This document shows positions 51,211 through 63,200 of a DNA stretch of 64,000 nt, one piece after another (the first letter of the stretch is position 1; each line of letters begins with the position of its first letter). The position numbers were made by a program, and so were the translations under genes. The notes under the pieces were generated by a model that worked only from the letters and a program-made list of their open reading frames with translations, made no database searches and was not told where the DNA came from. Origin of the DNA: Streptosporangiaceae bacterium NEAU-GS5 (GTDB taxonomy: Bacteria; Actinomycetota; Actinomycetes; Streptosporangiales; Streptosporangiaceae); assembly GCA_017592665.1 (NCBI GenBank), contig JAGFNW010000001.1:372001-436000 (forward strand), given 5' to 3'.

Positions 51211-54200
51211 CTGTTCCGACCGCTCGCCGCGTGGCGGCTCTTCGGTGCGGATCTCCGCGCTGCCCCCGCTCTCGTTGAGGCCGCGCTCGGCGAGGTGGGC
51301 GGCGAGCGCGGGCACGGTCGGGCAGTCGAACAGCAGCGTCTTGCGCAGCGCGCCTGCCCGCTTCTCCAGCGCGCTCACCACGCGCAGCATCTCGAACGAG
51401 GTGAGCCCGTTGTCCTCGAAGGTCCGGTCACGGTCGACCGGCCGCCCGACGACCTCGCTCACCAGCGCCGCGACCTCTTCCTCTGGATTGTGCGAAGGAG
51501 CGTCCGGAGCGGGGTTGTCCGGGGCGGTGTCGTCCGGGGCGGTGTCGTCCGGGGCGGTGTCGTCCGGGGCCGGTGGGCGGCCCATGGCCGCCTCGACGGC
51601 CTCGGTCAGCAGTTTCACGGTGTCGAACTCATACAGCTCCGACGCCTGCAGATCGAGCGAGAACGCGGCGTTGACGGCCTTGACCAGCTCCATCCGGAAG
51701 ATCGAGTCGAGCCCGAGCTCCCCGAACGGGGTGTCGGCGGCCACCGTCGCCGGATCGGCGTCCAGGATCCCCGACAGCCGCTCCCGCAGCAGCGCCTCGA
51801 CCGACCCCACAGGGGCCGCTTCGGCCTTTGGCGGTTCGGGCTTGGACGGTTCGGGCTTGGGAGCCTGAAGTTTCACCGTCTGCTTGGTCTGCTTGGTCGA
51901 TGTCAGGGTCAGCTTCGGACCTTGCTTGGCAGAGGTGACCGGGGTCTTGAACCAGTGCTCGGTCCGCTCGAAGGGGAAGCTCGGCAGGGACATCCGCCGG
52001 GGCTTGGGGCCGGGCCACAGGTCGGCCCATGCCACGTCGCCGCCCTCGACCCAGGCACGCGCCTGCTCGCCGAGATCCGCGGACGTGCCTTCGGTCAGCG
52101 CCTGGATGGCCTGCACGCGGTCCTCGGCCGGCACGGCCAGCCGTTCCCGCAGATGCTCGCGGCCCACCTGCAGGGTGTACGCCACCCGGCCGAGGTCGGC
52201 CTCGGGATGCTCGGTGAGGAATCGGGCCAGCCGTCGCGCGTACCCGTCGAGTGCTTCGCGCGTACGCGCCGACAGGATCAGCACCCGCGGACCACTGCCA
52301 TCGGCGTTGTCCGTGGGCGGGGTGTAGGCGTCGAGGACGACGTGAGCGTTCGTCCCGCCGAAGCCGAAGGAGCTCAGCCCGGCGCGCCGGACGCCCTCCC
52401 ACGGCCGCAGCCGGTCGTTGATGTAGAACGGCGTGCGGTCGAGCCGCAGGTAGGGGTTGGGTTTGTCGAAGTGCAAGGTGGGAGGCAGCTCGCCGTACCG
52501 CATGCAGAGCAGCACCTTGAGCAGCCCGGCGATGCCGGCCGCCGCCTCCAGGTGACCGATGTTGGTCTTCACCGAGGCCACCGCGATGTGCGGCGCGTCG
52601 GGGGCGGGCCGATCCCACTCGGCGTACAGCTCGGCGAACGCCTTCTTCATCCCCTCGATCTCGATGGGGTCGCCGAGGCGCGTGCCCGTGCCGTGGGCCT
52701 CGAGGTAGGTGACCGTGGCCGGGTCGACCCCCGCCTTCCGATAGGCGTCGACGAGGACGCGGGCCTGGGCGTCGGGGTTGGGGGCGGTCAGCGAGGTGCC
52801 GCGGCCGCCGTGGTTGACGGCGCTGCCCTTGATGACCCCGAGGATCTGGTCGCCGTCTTCCAGCGCGGCCTTGAGCGGCTTGAGCAGTACGGCTCCGCAG
52901 CCCTCGCCTCGGCCGTAGCCGCCGGCCGCCTCGTCGAAGGTCCGGCAGGTGCCGTCGTCGCTGAGCATGCCGGACTTGGCGAAGGCGACGTACAGGCCGG
53001 GGCTCAGCGTGAGGTTGACGCCTCCGGCGATCGCGGCCGCGCACTCCCCCGCCTCGATGGCGCGGACGGCGCGGTGCAGCGCGACGAGCGAGCTGGAGCA
53101 GGCCGTGTCGATCGCTTCGCTGGGTCCGTGCAGGTCGAGCAGATGGGACACCCGGTTGGCGAGGATGCAGTTGGCCACGCCGCTGGCCGTGTGCGCCTCG
53201 ACCGGCACTCCGTGCTCGCGCAGCAGGTCGTCGTAGTCGCACGCGGACACGCCCGCGAACAGCCCGGTGGCCGTGCCGGCCAAGGCCGAGGGCGCGTATC
53301 CGGCGTCCTCGATCGCGCGCCAGACCGTCTGCAGGAAGAGGCGCTGCTGGGGATCCATGAGCGCCGCCTCCTTCGGCGAGATGCCGAACAGCGCCGCGTC
53401 GAACGACCGCACGTCGTCCAGGAACCCGGCCCGGACTCCGGCCGTGGCCGGATCGTCGCGGAGCTCGGCCCGGTCGCCGGGCACGGGCCTGATGAGGTCG
53501 TCGCCGTCGGCCAGGTGCCGCCAGAAGGCGTCCAGGTCGTCCGACCCGGGCAGGATGCCGGCCATCCCGATGACCGCGACGCCGCCTTCGTCGAGCGCTT
53601 CGTCGGGCGCTTCGTCGGGTCTCTCGTCTGGAGCGGCGGTCGCGCCTTCCGCCGTCGGATGCTCGGCGATGAGACGTTCCGCGAACGCGGTCAGGTTGGG
53701 GGCCTCGAACAGGACCGTCGGCAGCAGGTCGAGGCCATATCGACCGTTGATCTCCTCGATCAGCTCGGCGAGCGAGATCGAGTCGAAGCCGGCGTCCATC
53801 AGGTCGGCGTCGAGGTCCACGTCGTCCTCGCCCACGAGCAGGAACTTGGCCGCGATCGCGCGCAGGTCCGCGTGCACCCGGTCGAGATCCACCTCCGTAC
53901 GCACGACGTCACGCGCGGCCTCCGGCTGGGCCGCGGGCGGCGTGGACGGGGTCGCCGGGGCGGGCTCCGCGGGCGTCTGGACCACGAGCAGGCAGGACTC
54001 GGAGCCGGACAGCCCTCGGGCGAAGGCGGTGAGCCCGGCGGACGTGGTCATCGGAACGCTGCCCCACCGCCGTTCGAACCTGCGCCGGGTGGCGTCGTCG
54101 ACCGTCATGCCGCCCTCTTCCCAAAGCGGCCAGCCGATGGCGAGCGTGCGGCCCTGCCCGCGCGCCTGCCGCCGCTCGGCGAAGCGGTTGAGGAAGGCGT

Positions 54201-57200
54201 TGGCGTAGGCGTAGTCGACCTGGCCGATGTTGCCGGTCTCCGCGGCGATCGAGGAGAACAGGACCATGAAGTCCAGGGGTTCGTCGCGCAGCGCCTCGTC
54301 GAGCAGCAGCGTTCCCGCCACCTTGGGCGTGAGCACCGCCTCCGCGTCGGCGCGCTCCTTTCGTACGGCTCGCGCGTCGCGATGCACTCCGGCCGCGTGG
54401 ATGAGGCCGTGGATCGGGCCGTAGCGGTCGTGCGTCTCCTCGACGACGCGGTGGACGTCGGCGGCGGAGCCGACGTCGGCCCGGATGTAGGTGGCGGCCA
54501 GCGCCTCGACGCGCGCGTTCGTCTCGGCGTCGAGTTCGCGTCGTCCGGTCAGGACGAGGTTCACCGGGCCGTGCGCGTTGAGGTATTCGGCGAACGCGAG
54601 CCCGAGCGCCCCGGCGCCGCCGGTGATCACGTACGTTCCGCCGGGCCGCAGCCATTGTGATCCGGCGTCGCCGGGCTGGATCTCCGCCAGCCGCCTGCGC
54701 TCCCGCGTCCCGCCGCTGTAGCGGACCTCGGCGACCTTGTCCTCCGGGGCCACGTCAGACTCGGTTGCGCGCAGTTCGGCGACGATGCGCTCCGCGGCGT
54801 CCGGTCCGTCGTCGAGGGTCATCCATGTGCCGCTGAACTGGCTGTGTTCCAGCGCGAGCGTCTTCAGCACGGCCGCCAGGGCGGCGTGATACGTCGATTC
54901 ACCAGGCGATTCGGCACGGGAGACCACGACCGCGTGGAGAGGCCCATTGGAAAGGATCCGGGTCGCCGTCTCCAGCAGCGTGTGGAACCCCTCGGACTCT
55001 TCGGCCCCGTCCAGGACCATGACGAGACCGTCGGGCGTGGCGTCGTCGGTGAGCTCCCGCAGGCAGCGTGCTCCTACGGCGTCGAGCCGGGCGTCGATGT
55101 CCTTCGTGCCTCCCAGGACCAGAACCGTGCCCGGCCGCCATTCGGCGCCCTGATCGAGGCTCTCCGGCTCCCAGACCGGCCGAAGGTAGACGCACTGAGC
55201 GTCTGTGGCCGCCTCTTGCTCCTGCTCGGTTTGCTCTTGTTCGGTTTGCTCTTGTTCGGTGAGCCAGTAGCGGCGGCGGTCGAAGGGGTATGCGGGCATG
55301 GTGACGCGTTGCGGGTGCGGGTCCGGCCAGCGGTCGCGCCAGTCGACCCGGGCGCCCTCGGCCCACAGCCGGGCCAGCTCGGCCTGCGACGCATCTGACC
55401 GTGACGGCTGGGGCGGCTGCGTGGATGATGTGGTGGCCGTGCCCGTCATGACGCCGTCCGCCGCGCCGTGCTCGGCGAAGGACCGCAGGCGCTCGGCGAG
55501 TTCGGCCGGGCTCGTGGCGCGCACCGCGAGCCGCTCGGCGAACTCGGCCCGGCCGACCTGGCTCGTATAGGCCAGCGATCGCAGATCCGTGTCAGGCAGG
55601 TCGGCCAGGTCGCCGGCCATCGACCTCAGTTGAGCGGGCGTACGCGCGGAGAGCAGCACCACGTGCTCCGCTCCGTCGTCGATCGCCGGAGACTCAGGCA
55701 CTTGATGCTCCTCCATCACGATGTGCACGTTCGCTCCTCCGGCGCCGAACGAGCTGATTCCCGCGCGGCGCGGGTGCCGCCACTCGGTGAGCTCGGTCGG
55801 CGGATAGAACGGCGACCCCGCGAAGTCGATCTTCGGGTTGACCGTGCCGAGGTTGGCGCACGGGGCGATGTGGCCGTGCCGCATCTGCAGCAGGACCTTG
55901 GTGAGGCCGGCGATGCCGGCGGCGCCCTCCAGGTGGCCGATGTTGGCCTTGACCGAGCTCACGGCGCATCCGTCGGGTCCGTTGTGGCGGAACGCCCGGT
56001 TGAGGGCGGCGATCTCGATGGGGTCGCCGAGTTCGGTGCCGGTGCCGTGGGCCTCGACGTAGGAGATGGTCCGCGGATCCACGCCGGCGCGCTCGACCGC
56101 CTTGGCGATCAGGTCGGCCTGGGCGTTGGGGTTGGGGACCGTGTAACCAGCGGTTTTGCCGCCGGCGTTGGCGAGGGCGCCCTTGATGACGCCGAGGATC
56201 CGGTCGCCGTCGGCCAGCGCCGTCTCGAGCGGCTTGAGCAGGACCGCGCCGACGCCCTCCCCGGGGACGAAGCCGTCCGCGGACGCGTCGAACACCTTGC
56301 AGGCGTCGTCGCCGGACAGCATGTTCATGGAGCAGAGGGCGACGTGGTGGGCCGGGTGCAGGATGAGGTTGACGCCGCCGGCGATCGCCTGTGCGCACTC
56401 GCCGCGCCGCAGGCTCTCGCACGCGAGCTGGACTGCGGTCAGGGACGAGGAGCAGGCCGAGTCGACGGCGAAGCTGGGGCCGTTGAGGTCGAGGACGTAG
56501 GACACGCGGTTCGCGATCGACCAGTAGGCCGAGTGCGCGCCGCCGAACCTGCCCTGCGGCCAGTCCGAGGCGGCGGCCATCTTCCCGTACGACCCGTACA
56601 TGGTGCCCACGAAGACGCCGGTGCTCGGCTCCTTCGTGTGCTCACTCAGGTAGCCGGCGTCCTGCAGCAGCTCCCAGGAGGTCTCGAGGAACAGCCGCTC
56701 CTGCGGGTCGATCAACGCGGCGTCTCTGGGCAGGATCCCGAAGAACGCCGGGTCGAACCGGTCGACGCCGTCGATGAAGCCGCCCCACCGGTTGTACGCG
56801 CGATTCTTCGTGCCCCGCTTCGGGTCGAACACCGCGCGCAGGTCGAATCGTTCGGCGGGCGCCTCGGTGACGCAGTTGACGCCTCCGGCGAGGTTACGCC
56901 AGAACGCCTCGAGGTCGGGCGACTTCGGATACCGCCCGATCACCCCGATCACCGCGATGTCGAGGCCGCCGCTCGTCTCAGCCTTGCCGGCTGTGGGTTC
57001 GGAGACGGGTTCGGGGGCGGGTTCAGAGATGGGTTCAGAGATGGGTTCAGGGGCGGCCTCGGTGACGGGCTGCGGCGGCGCGGCCATGGCGCCCAGCCGG
57101 TCGGCGTGCTCGGCGGCGAGGTAGCCGGCCAGTTCGCCGATGGTCAGGTGCTCGAACAGCAGCGTCGAGGGAAGCTCGCCGAGGTCGCGTTCGAAGCGCT

Positions 57201-60200
57201 GGATGATGTTCTGGCTGACCAGCGAGTCGATCCCGAAGTTCTCGAAGGTCGCGTCCTCGTCGAAGTCGGCCGTACGGAACTTCAGCACCTCCGCGAAGAC
57301 CTGCTTGATGTACGAGCGAGCCGACACGTCGAGATCCGGGATCACGGCAGAGCCGGTGGCCACGCGCGTACCGGCGATGACGCACTGGTCGAGGCGCTCG
57401 ATCGGCGTGCCGGGAATCCCGAGCGGGCGGGCCGGGGTCAGTCCGGCGGCTCGGAGGGCCTCCTGCCACTGGACGGCCCCGAGCAGCGGCGCGTGCGGCA
57501 GCCGCCGATCGTCGGCGAACCGCCACCAGCCCGGTGTGAGGCCGAAGGTCAGCGTGAGGAAGTCGGCGGCGCGGGTCACCTCGTTGATCAGCAGCACCCC
57601 GCCGGGCCGCAGCAGCCGGGCCGCGTTGCGCAGGCTCCGCACGACGTCGGCGGTCGCGTGCAGCACGTTCGTGGCCAGGACGACGTCGTAGCCCTCGGCG
57701 TCGAGTCCCTGCTCGGCCGGGTCGCGTTCGACATCGAAGGTCGTGTAGACGACGTCGGGGTGGCGTTCCCCGAACTCCTCCTCGCCGTGCCGGAGAAAGG
57801 CTGGCGAGATGTCGGTGTAGGTGAACTCGACCGCCGTACCGGAGCCAGACCCGGACTCGGACTCGGCGAGGGCCGGCAGCACGAACGCCGTGGACGCGCC
57901 CGTCCCGGCCCCGATCTCCAGGACACGCGCGGTCCGGCCCTGGACGCCGCTCACGGCGGCCACCGCTTCCGTGGCGAGCAGCCGGTTGAAGTAATCCGAC
58001 GCGGCCTGCCCTCGGTACACCTGCTCGACCAGGCTGGTCGACCCGCGCGGGAACAGCACCTCAAGCGGGTCGCGGGCGCCGGTCAGGACGTCGGGCAGCG
58101 CCTCAACGCACGCCGTCAGCAGCCGCACATGCGGCTCCATGTCGGGGAACCGCTTCCGGACGTCGTCCTCAGTGACCGTCTCGCCTGGAGTGGCGGCGAG
58201 CATGTCACGTACGGCGTCGAGAAGCCGCCACCGCTCCTCGGGCACACCGAGCCGGCGCCGCAACTCGGGCGCCGACATCGGCTCGCCGAGCATGGGGAAG
58301 GCGTCGAGGAGCGTACGGCGCAGCAGGCCACGCGCCAGCCGGTCCAGTGCCGCGAAGCCCGCACGCGCCCGCTCCAACTCGCCGTCCTCGGCCGAGTTGC
58401 CGGGACCGCTTGACGACGGTTCGAGGGAGGCCGGGTCGCCCTTGAGCACCAGGCTCTGCGGCGCGCCGCCCCGCAGGACGCGGGACAGCGCGGCGAGCCC
58501 CTCGCCGGGTTCGATCGAGGCCACACCTAGGGACGCGAACCGCTCGGCGTAGCCGCCTCCGGCGACCGCGCCGACACTGCCCCAGAATCCCCAGTTGACC
58601 ACCTTGGCCGGTCGTCCCTGCCGGGCCAGCCACAGTGCGTACGCGTCCTCGAAAGTGCTGGCGGCGGCGTAGTTGGCCTGGCCGGCGGGCGCGGTGAACG
58701 AGGCGGCCGAGGAGAAGTAGACGAGGAAGTCGAGCGGCTCGTCGCGCAGGGCCTCGGCGAAGACGGCCGCGCCGGCGACCTTGGGAGCGAGCACGTCCGA
58801 GAAGGTGGCCTCGTCCATGTTCGCGAGCGTCTTGTCGCGGAGCACGAGCGCCGCGTGGAACGCCCCGTGTATGGGCCCGAAGCGGTCGCGGACCTGCGCC
58901 AGCGCCTGCTGGAACGCATCCGGGTCCGCGATGTCGGCCGGCAGGTAGACGGCCTGTCCGCCGAGCGACTCGATCTCGGCGATCTGCCGCTCGATCTCGG
59001 GCGTGACGGCTCTGCGGCCGACCAGAGCCAGCCGCGCGCCCGCCGTCCTGGCGAGATGACGGCTGAGGACCTGGCCGATGCCGCCGGTCCCGCCCACGAT
59101 CAGGTACGTCCCGCCGTTCCGATACGGCTCCTGTCCAGCGCCGGCGGCGGAAGGCTTCAGCGCACGGGTGAACCGGTGCGTGTCGCGTAGCGCGACCAGC
59201 GGAACCCGGCCGTCCTCGGCGAAGATCTGACGCGCGAGATCGTCCACGTCCGCATGCGGAGACGAGGACGGCGGCGTGGCGCCCACATCCAGGCAGCCGG
59301 CAGTCCAGTTGGGGTGCTCCGCGGCGATCGCCCTGGTCAGGCCGATCAGACCGGCAGCATGAGGAACGACCGGCTCGTCCTCTGTGACGGCGACGGCACC
59401 GGCGAGGACGACCTTCACCGTCAGCTCCCGCCGCGCGTACCCCGCCTCGATAAGCCGCTTGACCAGCCGGAACACCGTCAGGGGCGGGTCGGAGTCGGCC
59501 GTCCTCGCCAGGACGTAGACCGTGTCGTAGGGCTCGCCCGTCAGATCGGGCGAACCGTCGGCCAGTGGCGCGACGTCGCCGGTCCCGTGCAGGGCGAGCA
59601 ACGCCCGGGCGACCGGCTCGTCGGCGTCGGCGTGCAAGATGAGCGCCCGTCCACCGGCAGGAGCACTCGTGGCCTGGGCGGCTGCCTCCTGCCAGACCGG
59701 AACGAAGATCATCTGCTCGGCCCGCTTGGCCCGCAGCGCGAGTCCCGTGAATTGGGCGCAGACGGCTCCCTGCTCGTCGGTAAGCCAGACGGAATAGGTC
59801 TCTCCGAGGGACCCTTCACCGTCGCGCCGCGCGTACGCGCGGCCGGAGCCGGTCAGCGGCCGGATGAGGTCGACATGCTCCACCGCGAACGGCAGCGAGA
59901 GCGACGACACGCTCGTGTCCTCGCCGGATGGCCGCTTGTCCGGACCGGGTGACGGCCCCATCTGCAGCCCCGCCTGCAGCGCCGCGATCACCTGCAGCGC
60001 CCCGTCCAGCAGCCGCACATCAAGCCCGGACGCGTCAGCCGACACGGGCGACGGGTTCGGATTCGTCGGATTGGGCTGGATTTCGAGCCGGGCCAGCGCC
60101 TCTCCCTGGCCCACCTGGACCTCGCGCAGCACCTGGAAGGACGGCCCGTAGTGCAGGCCCACGCGGTCGAAGGCCGCGTAGACCTCCTCGGCCGATGGGC

Positions 60201-63200
60201 CCTCGGTCAGGCGGCCCGCGATTGTGGCGAGGTCGAGCGGTGCCACGTCCTGCGGGGCCGGGGTGATGCGTGCCCGTGCGTACGAGCCGAGCTTGAAGCC
60301 GTCGTCCGTGACGGACAGATCCAGCGGCCGGGGCTCGGTCACCTCGAACCGGTGCAGCCAACGCACGCCAGAGAACCGGATCGGCAGCGGCAGTCCGCTG
60401 CGCCCGGCCGCCATCGCCAGACTGGCCACACCGGGCAGCACCGGAGTGTCGCCGACACGGTGATCGGCCACGATCCAGTCGCCAGGCCGAATCGACGAGT
60501 CCGCCGCGGGCTCCGGCTGCGGGGCCTGCTGCAGCGGCTCGACGGGGGACTCGACGGGCGACTCGACGGGCGACTCGACCCAGTGGCGTTCGCGGGCGAA
60601 CGGGTAGACCGGAAGCGGGATCCTGCGCCCAGGCGGGTTCTGCGCGGCCCAGTCGAGATCTTCTCCGGCCTCGTAGCTGACGGACCGCTCGGTGCGAGCA
60701 TCCGCCGCGGTCGTCCGGAGGGCGCTCTCGAGCCCGGCGAGGTCGTGAACGGTCACCGCGGTGCGTACGGGCAGGTGGGGCCGGCCCATCGCCAGAGTGT
60801 GCGCGATGTCGCGCAGATCGAGCTCAGGATGGGCGGCGACGTGGTCGGCCAGATCGGTCAGCCGCCGGGTGAGCGTCTCCTCGTCGTACGCCGAGACCGG
60901 CACGACGACCTCGGCGCCGGCGGCCGTTTCGCGATCCGGCGGCGCGGGCGGCTCGGAGACGATCACATGGCAGTTGGTGCCGCTGAAGCCGAAGCTGCTG
61001 ACCGCACCGGTGCGCGGACCCGACGACCCGGAGGGCCAGTCGGACAGTTCGGAGACGACCTTCATGGGGCCGAAGCCGACCGCCGGGTTGGGCGTGGTGA
61101 AGCCGGGCGATGGCGGAAGCCGACGGTGTTTGAGCGCGAGGAGGAGCTTCAGCAGGCTGCCGATCCCCGCGGCCGTGGTCGTGTGGCCGACGTTCGCCTT
61201 CAGTGAGCCGAGGCCGCAGTCGCGGCTCCGGCCGTTGAAGACCTGCGTGAGCGCCTTGATCTCGATGGGGTCGCCGAGCGACGTCCCGGTTCCGTGGGCT
61301 TCCACATAGTCGATGTCGTCGGCGGAGATGCCGGCCCTGTGGTGTACGCGTGTCATCAGCTCGGCCTGGGAGGCGGCGCTGGGGGCGGTGATGCCGTTGG
61401 TCGCGCCGTCGCCGTTGGTCCCGCTCGCGCGGATGACACCGTGGATGTGGTCGCCGTCGGCGAGAGCCCGGCCCAGCGGCTTCAGCACGACGGCGCCGAC
61501 GCCTTCGCCGAGGACGATGCCGTCCGCGGACGCGTCGAAGGGCACCGACCTGCCGGTGGGCGACAGCATCCCGGCGCGGCTGCACCAGACGTGCATCTGC
61601 GCCGTGTTCATGACCGCCACACCGCCCGCGACGGCCGCCTCGCACTCACCGCGCCGGATGCTCTCGCAAGCGAGATGTACGGCGACCAGCGATGACGAGC
61701 ACGCCGTGTCGACGGCGAGGGTGGGGCCGCCGAAGTTCAGCAGGTAGGCGATCCGGGCGGGCAGCACCGAGGAGGTGTTGCCGAGGAAGGCCTGCCCGCT
61801 GTCGCCCTGTCCGGCCGCCGCGAGCAGCCGCGCGTAGTCTCCCGCCGCGCATCCGACGAACACGCCCCACGGCCTGCGCTCGCCGCTCCGGTCGGCGTAT
61901 CCGGCGTCTTCGAGCGCGTGCCAGGCCTCCTCGAGGAATAGCCGCTGCTGCGGGTCCATCGCCTCCGCCTCAAGCGGAGACAGATTGAAGAACCGCGCGT
62001 CGAACGCGTCCACGTCGGAGAGCATCGACGCCCACCTGCTGTACGTCTTGCCGGGCGCGGCCCGATCCGGGTCATAGGCGGCCGAGATGTCGAACCGGTC
62101 GCCCGGCACCTCGCGGATGCTGCACCGCCCGGCCGCCAGGTTCTCCCAGAACGCCGTCAAATCCGGCGCATCCGGGAACCTCCCCGCCATTCCCACCACC
62201 GCTATATCGCCCTCGACATCGCCCTGGACGTCGCCCTCCCTATCGCTCTCGACATCGCCCTCGACGCCGCCCTCGACACCGCCATGCGCGACATCCAGAG
62301 ACGCCAGCCTTACCTGCCCCACCCGAGGCTCCCCCACCTCGGCCGGCGCCGGGTCGACCTGTGCTGGGTCGACCTGTGCTGGGTCGGCGGCGACAGGCTG
62401 CAGGACCACTTGCTGAAGTGCGACCGGCGCAGGTTCGGCGCCAGGCGTCGGTTCAGGTGCCAATGCATGCTCGGCCGGCACAGTGCCCCCCGGCTGCCCG
62501 GCGACGTCCGCTGCCGCCGCGGGCTGCGCGACAGCAGGCCCCGCGGACGCAGGCCCCACGGGCGCAAGCCCCGCGGACGCAGGCCCCGCGGACGCAGGCC
62601 GCGTGGCAGCGGGCGCAGAAGCCTCAGGTTGGGGAGCGGCCGGTGCTACCGGCGGCGCGGGTGCTGCCGATGCTTCGGGGATGGCCATGGGGATGGCTGT
62701 GGGGATGGCCATGGGGATGGCTTCAGCCAGGACCAGGTCCACCAGGGCGGGGATCGTGGGGTGGTCGTAGACGGCGACGGAGTCGAGGTCCAGGCCGAAC
62801 CGGCGGTTCAGGTGCCGGACGATCTCCACGGCGCCGATGGAGTCGAGGCCCATCTCGCTGAAGCTGAGTGTCTCGTCGACCTCGTCCGGGCGGAGATAGA
62901 GCACCTCTCCGAGCGCGGCCGCGATGACCTCGCGGACGTCCCCGCTATCGGGGCCGCCGGCACCGCCCGAGCGGGTGGGTTCGGCAGCGCTGGCGGGGGT
63001 GGGGGCGGCCGGCGGCGTGGCGGCGGGAAGAGGTGCGGTGGCCGAAGGGTCGGGCGGGGATGTGGGGGTGGGCGACGGCGGAGTGGGCGGGGATGTGGCG
63101 GGGGTGGGGGAATTGGCGGGGGTGGGGGGGTGGAAGGTGGCGACTTTGGCGAAGTGGGCTTGGACGCGGGAGGTGGATTCTTGGCCGAGGACTTGGTCGT

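Noticed and set aside
49612-54660. 1682-codon open frame on the plus strand
   Set aside because: It is the antisense shadow of the PKS. Composition is typical of a high-GC complementary frame, no family motif appears, and the opposite strand has continuous PKS domains.
55468-58413. 981-codon open frame on the plus strand
   Set aside because: Same reason: antisense to KS, MT and ACP domains with recognisable active sites.
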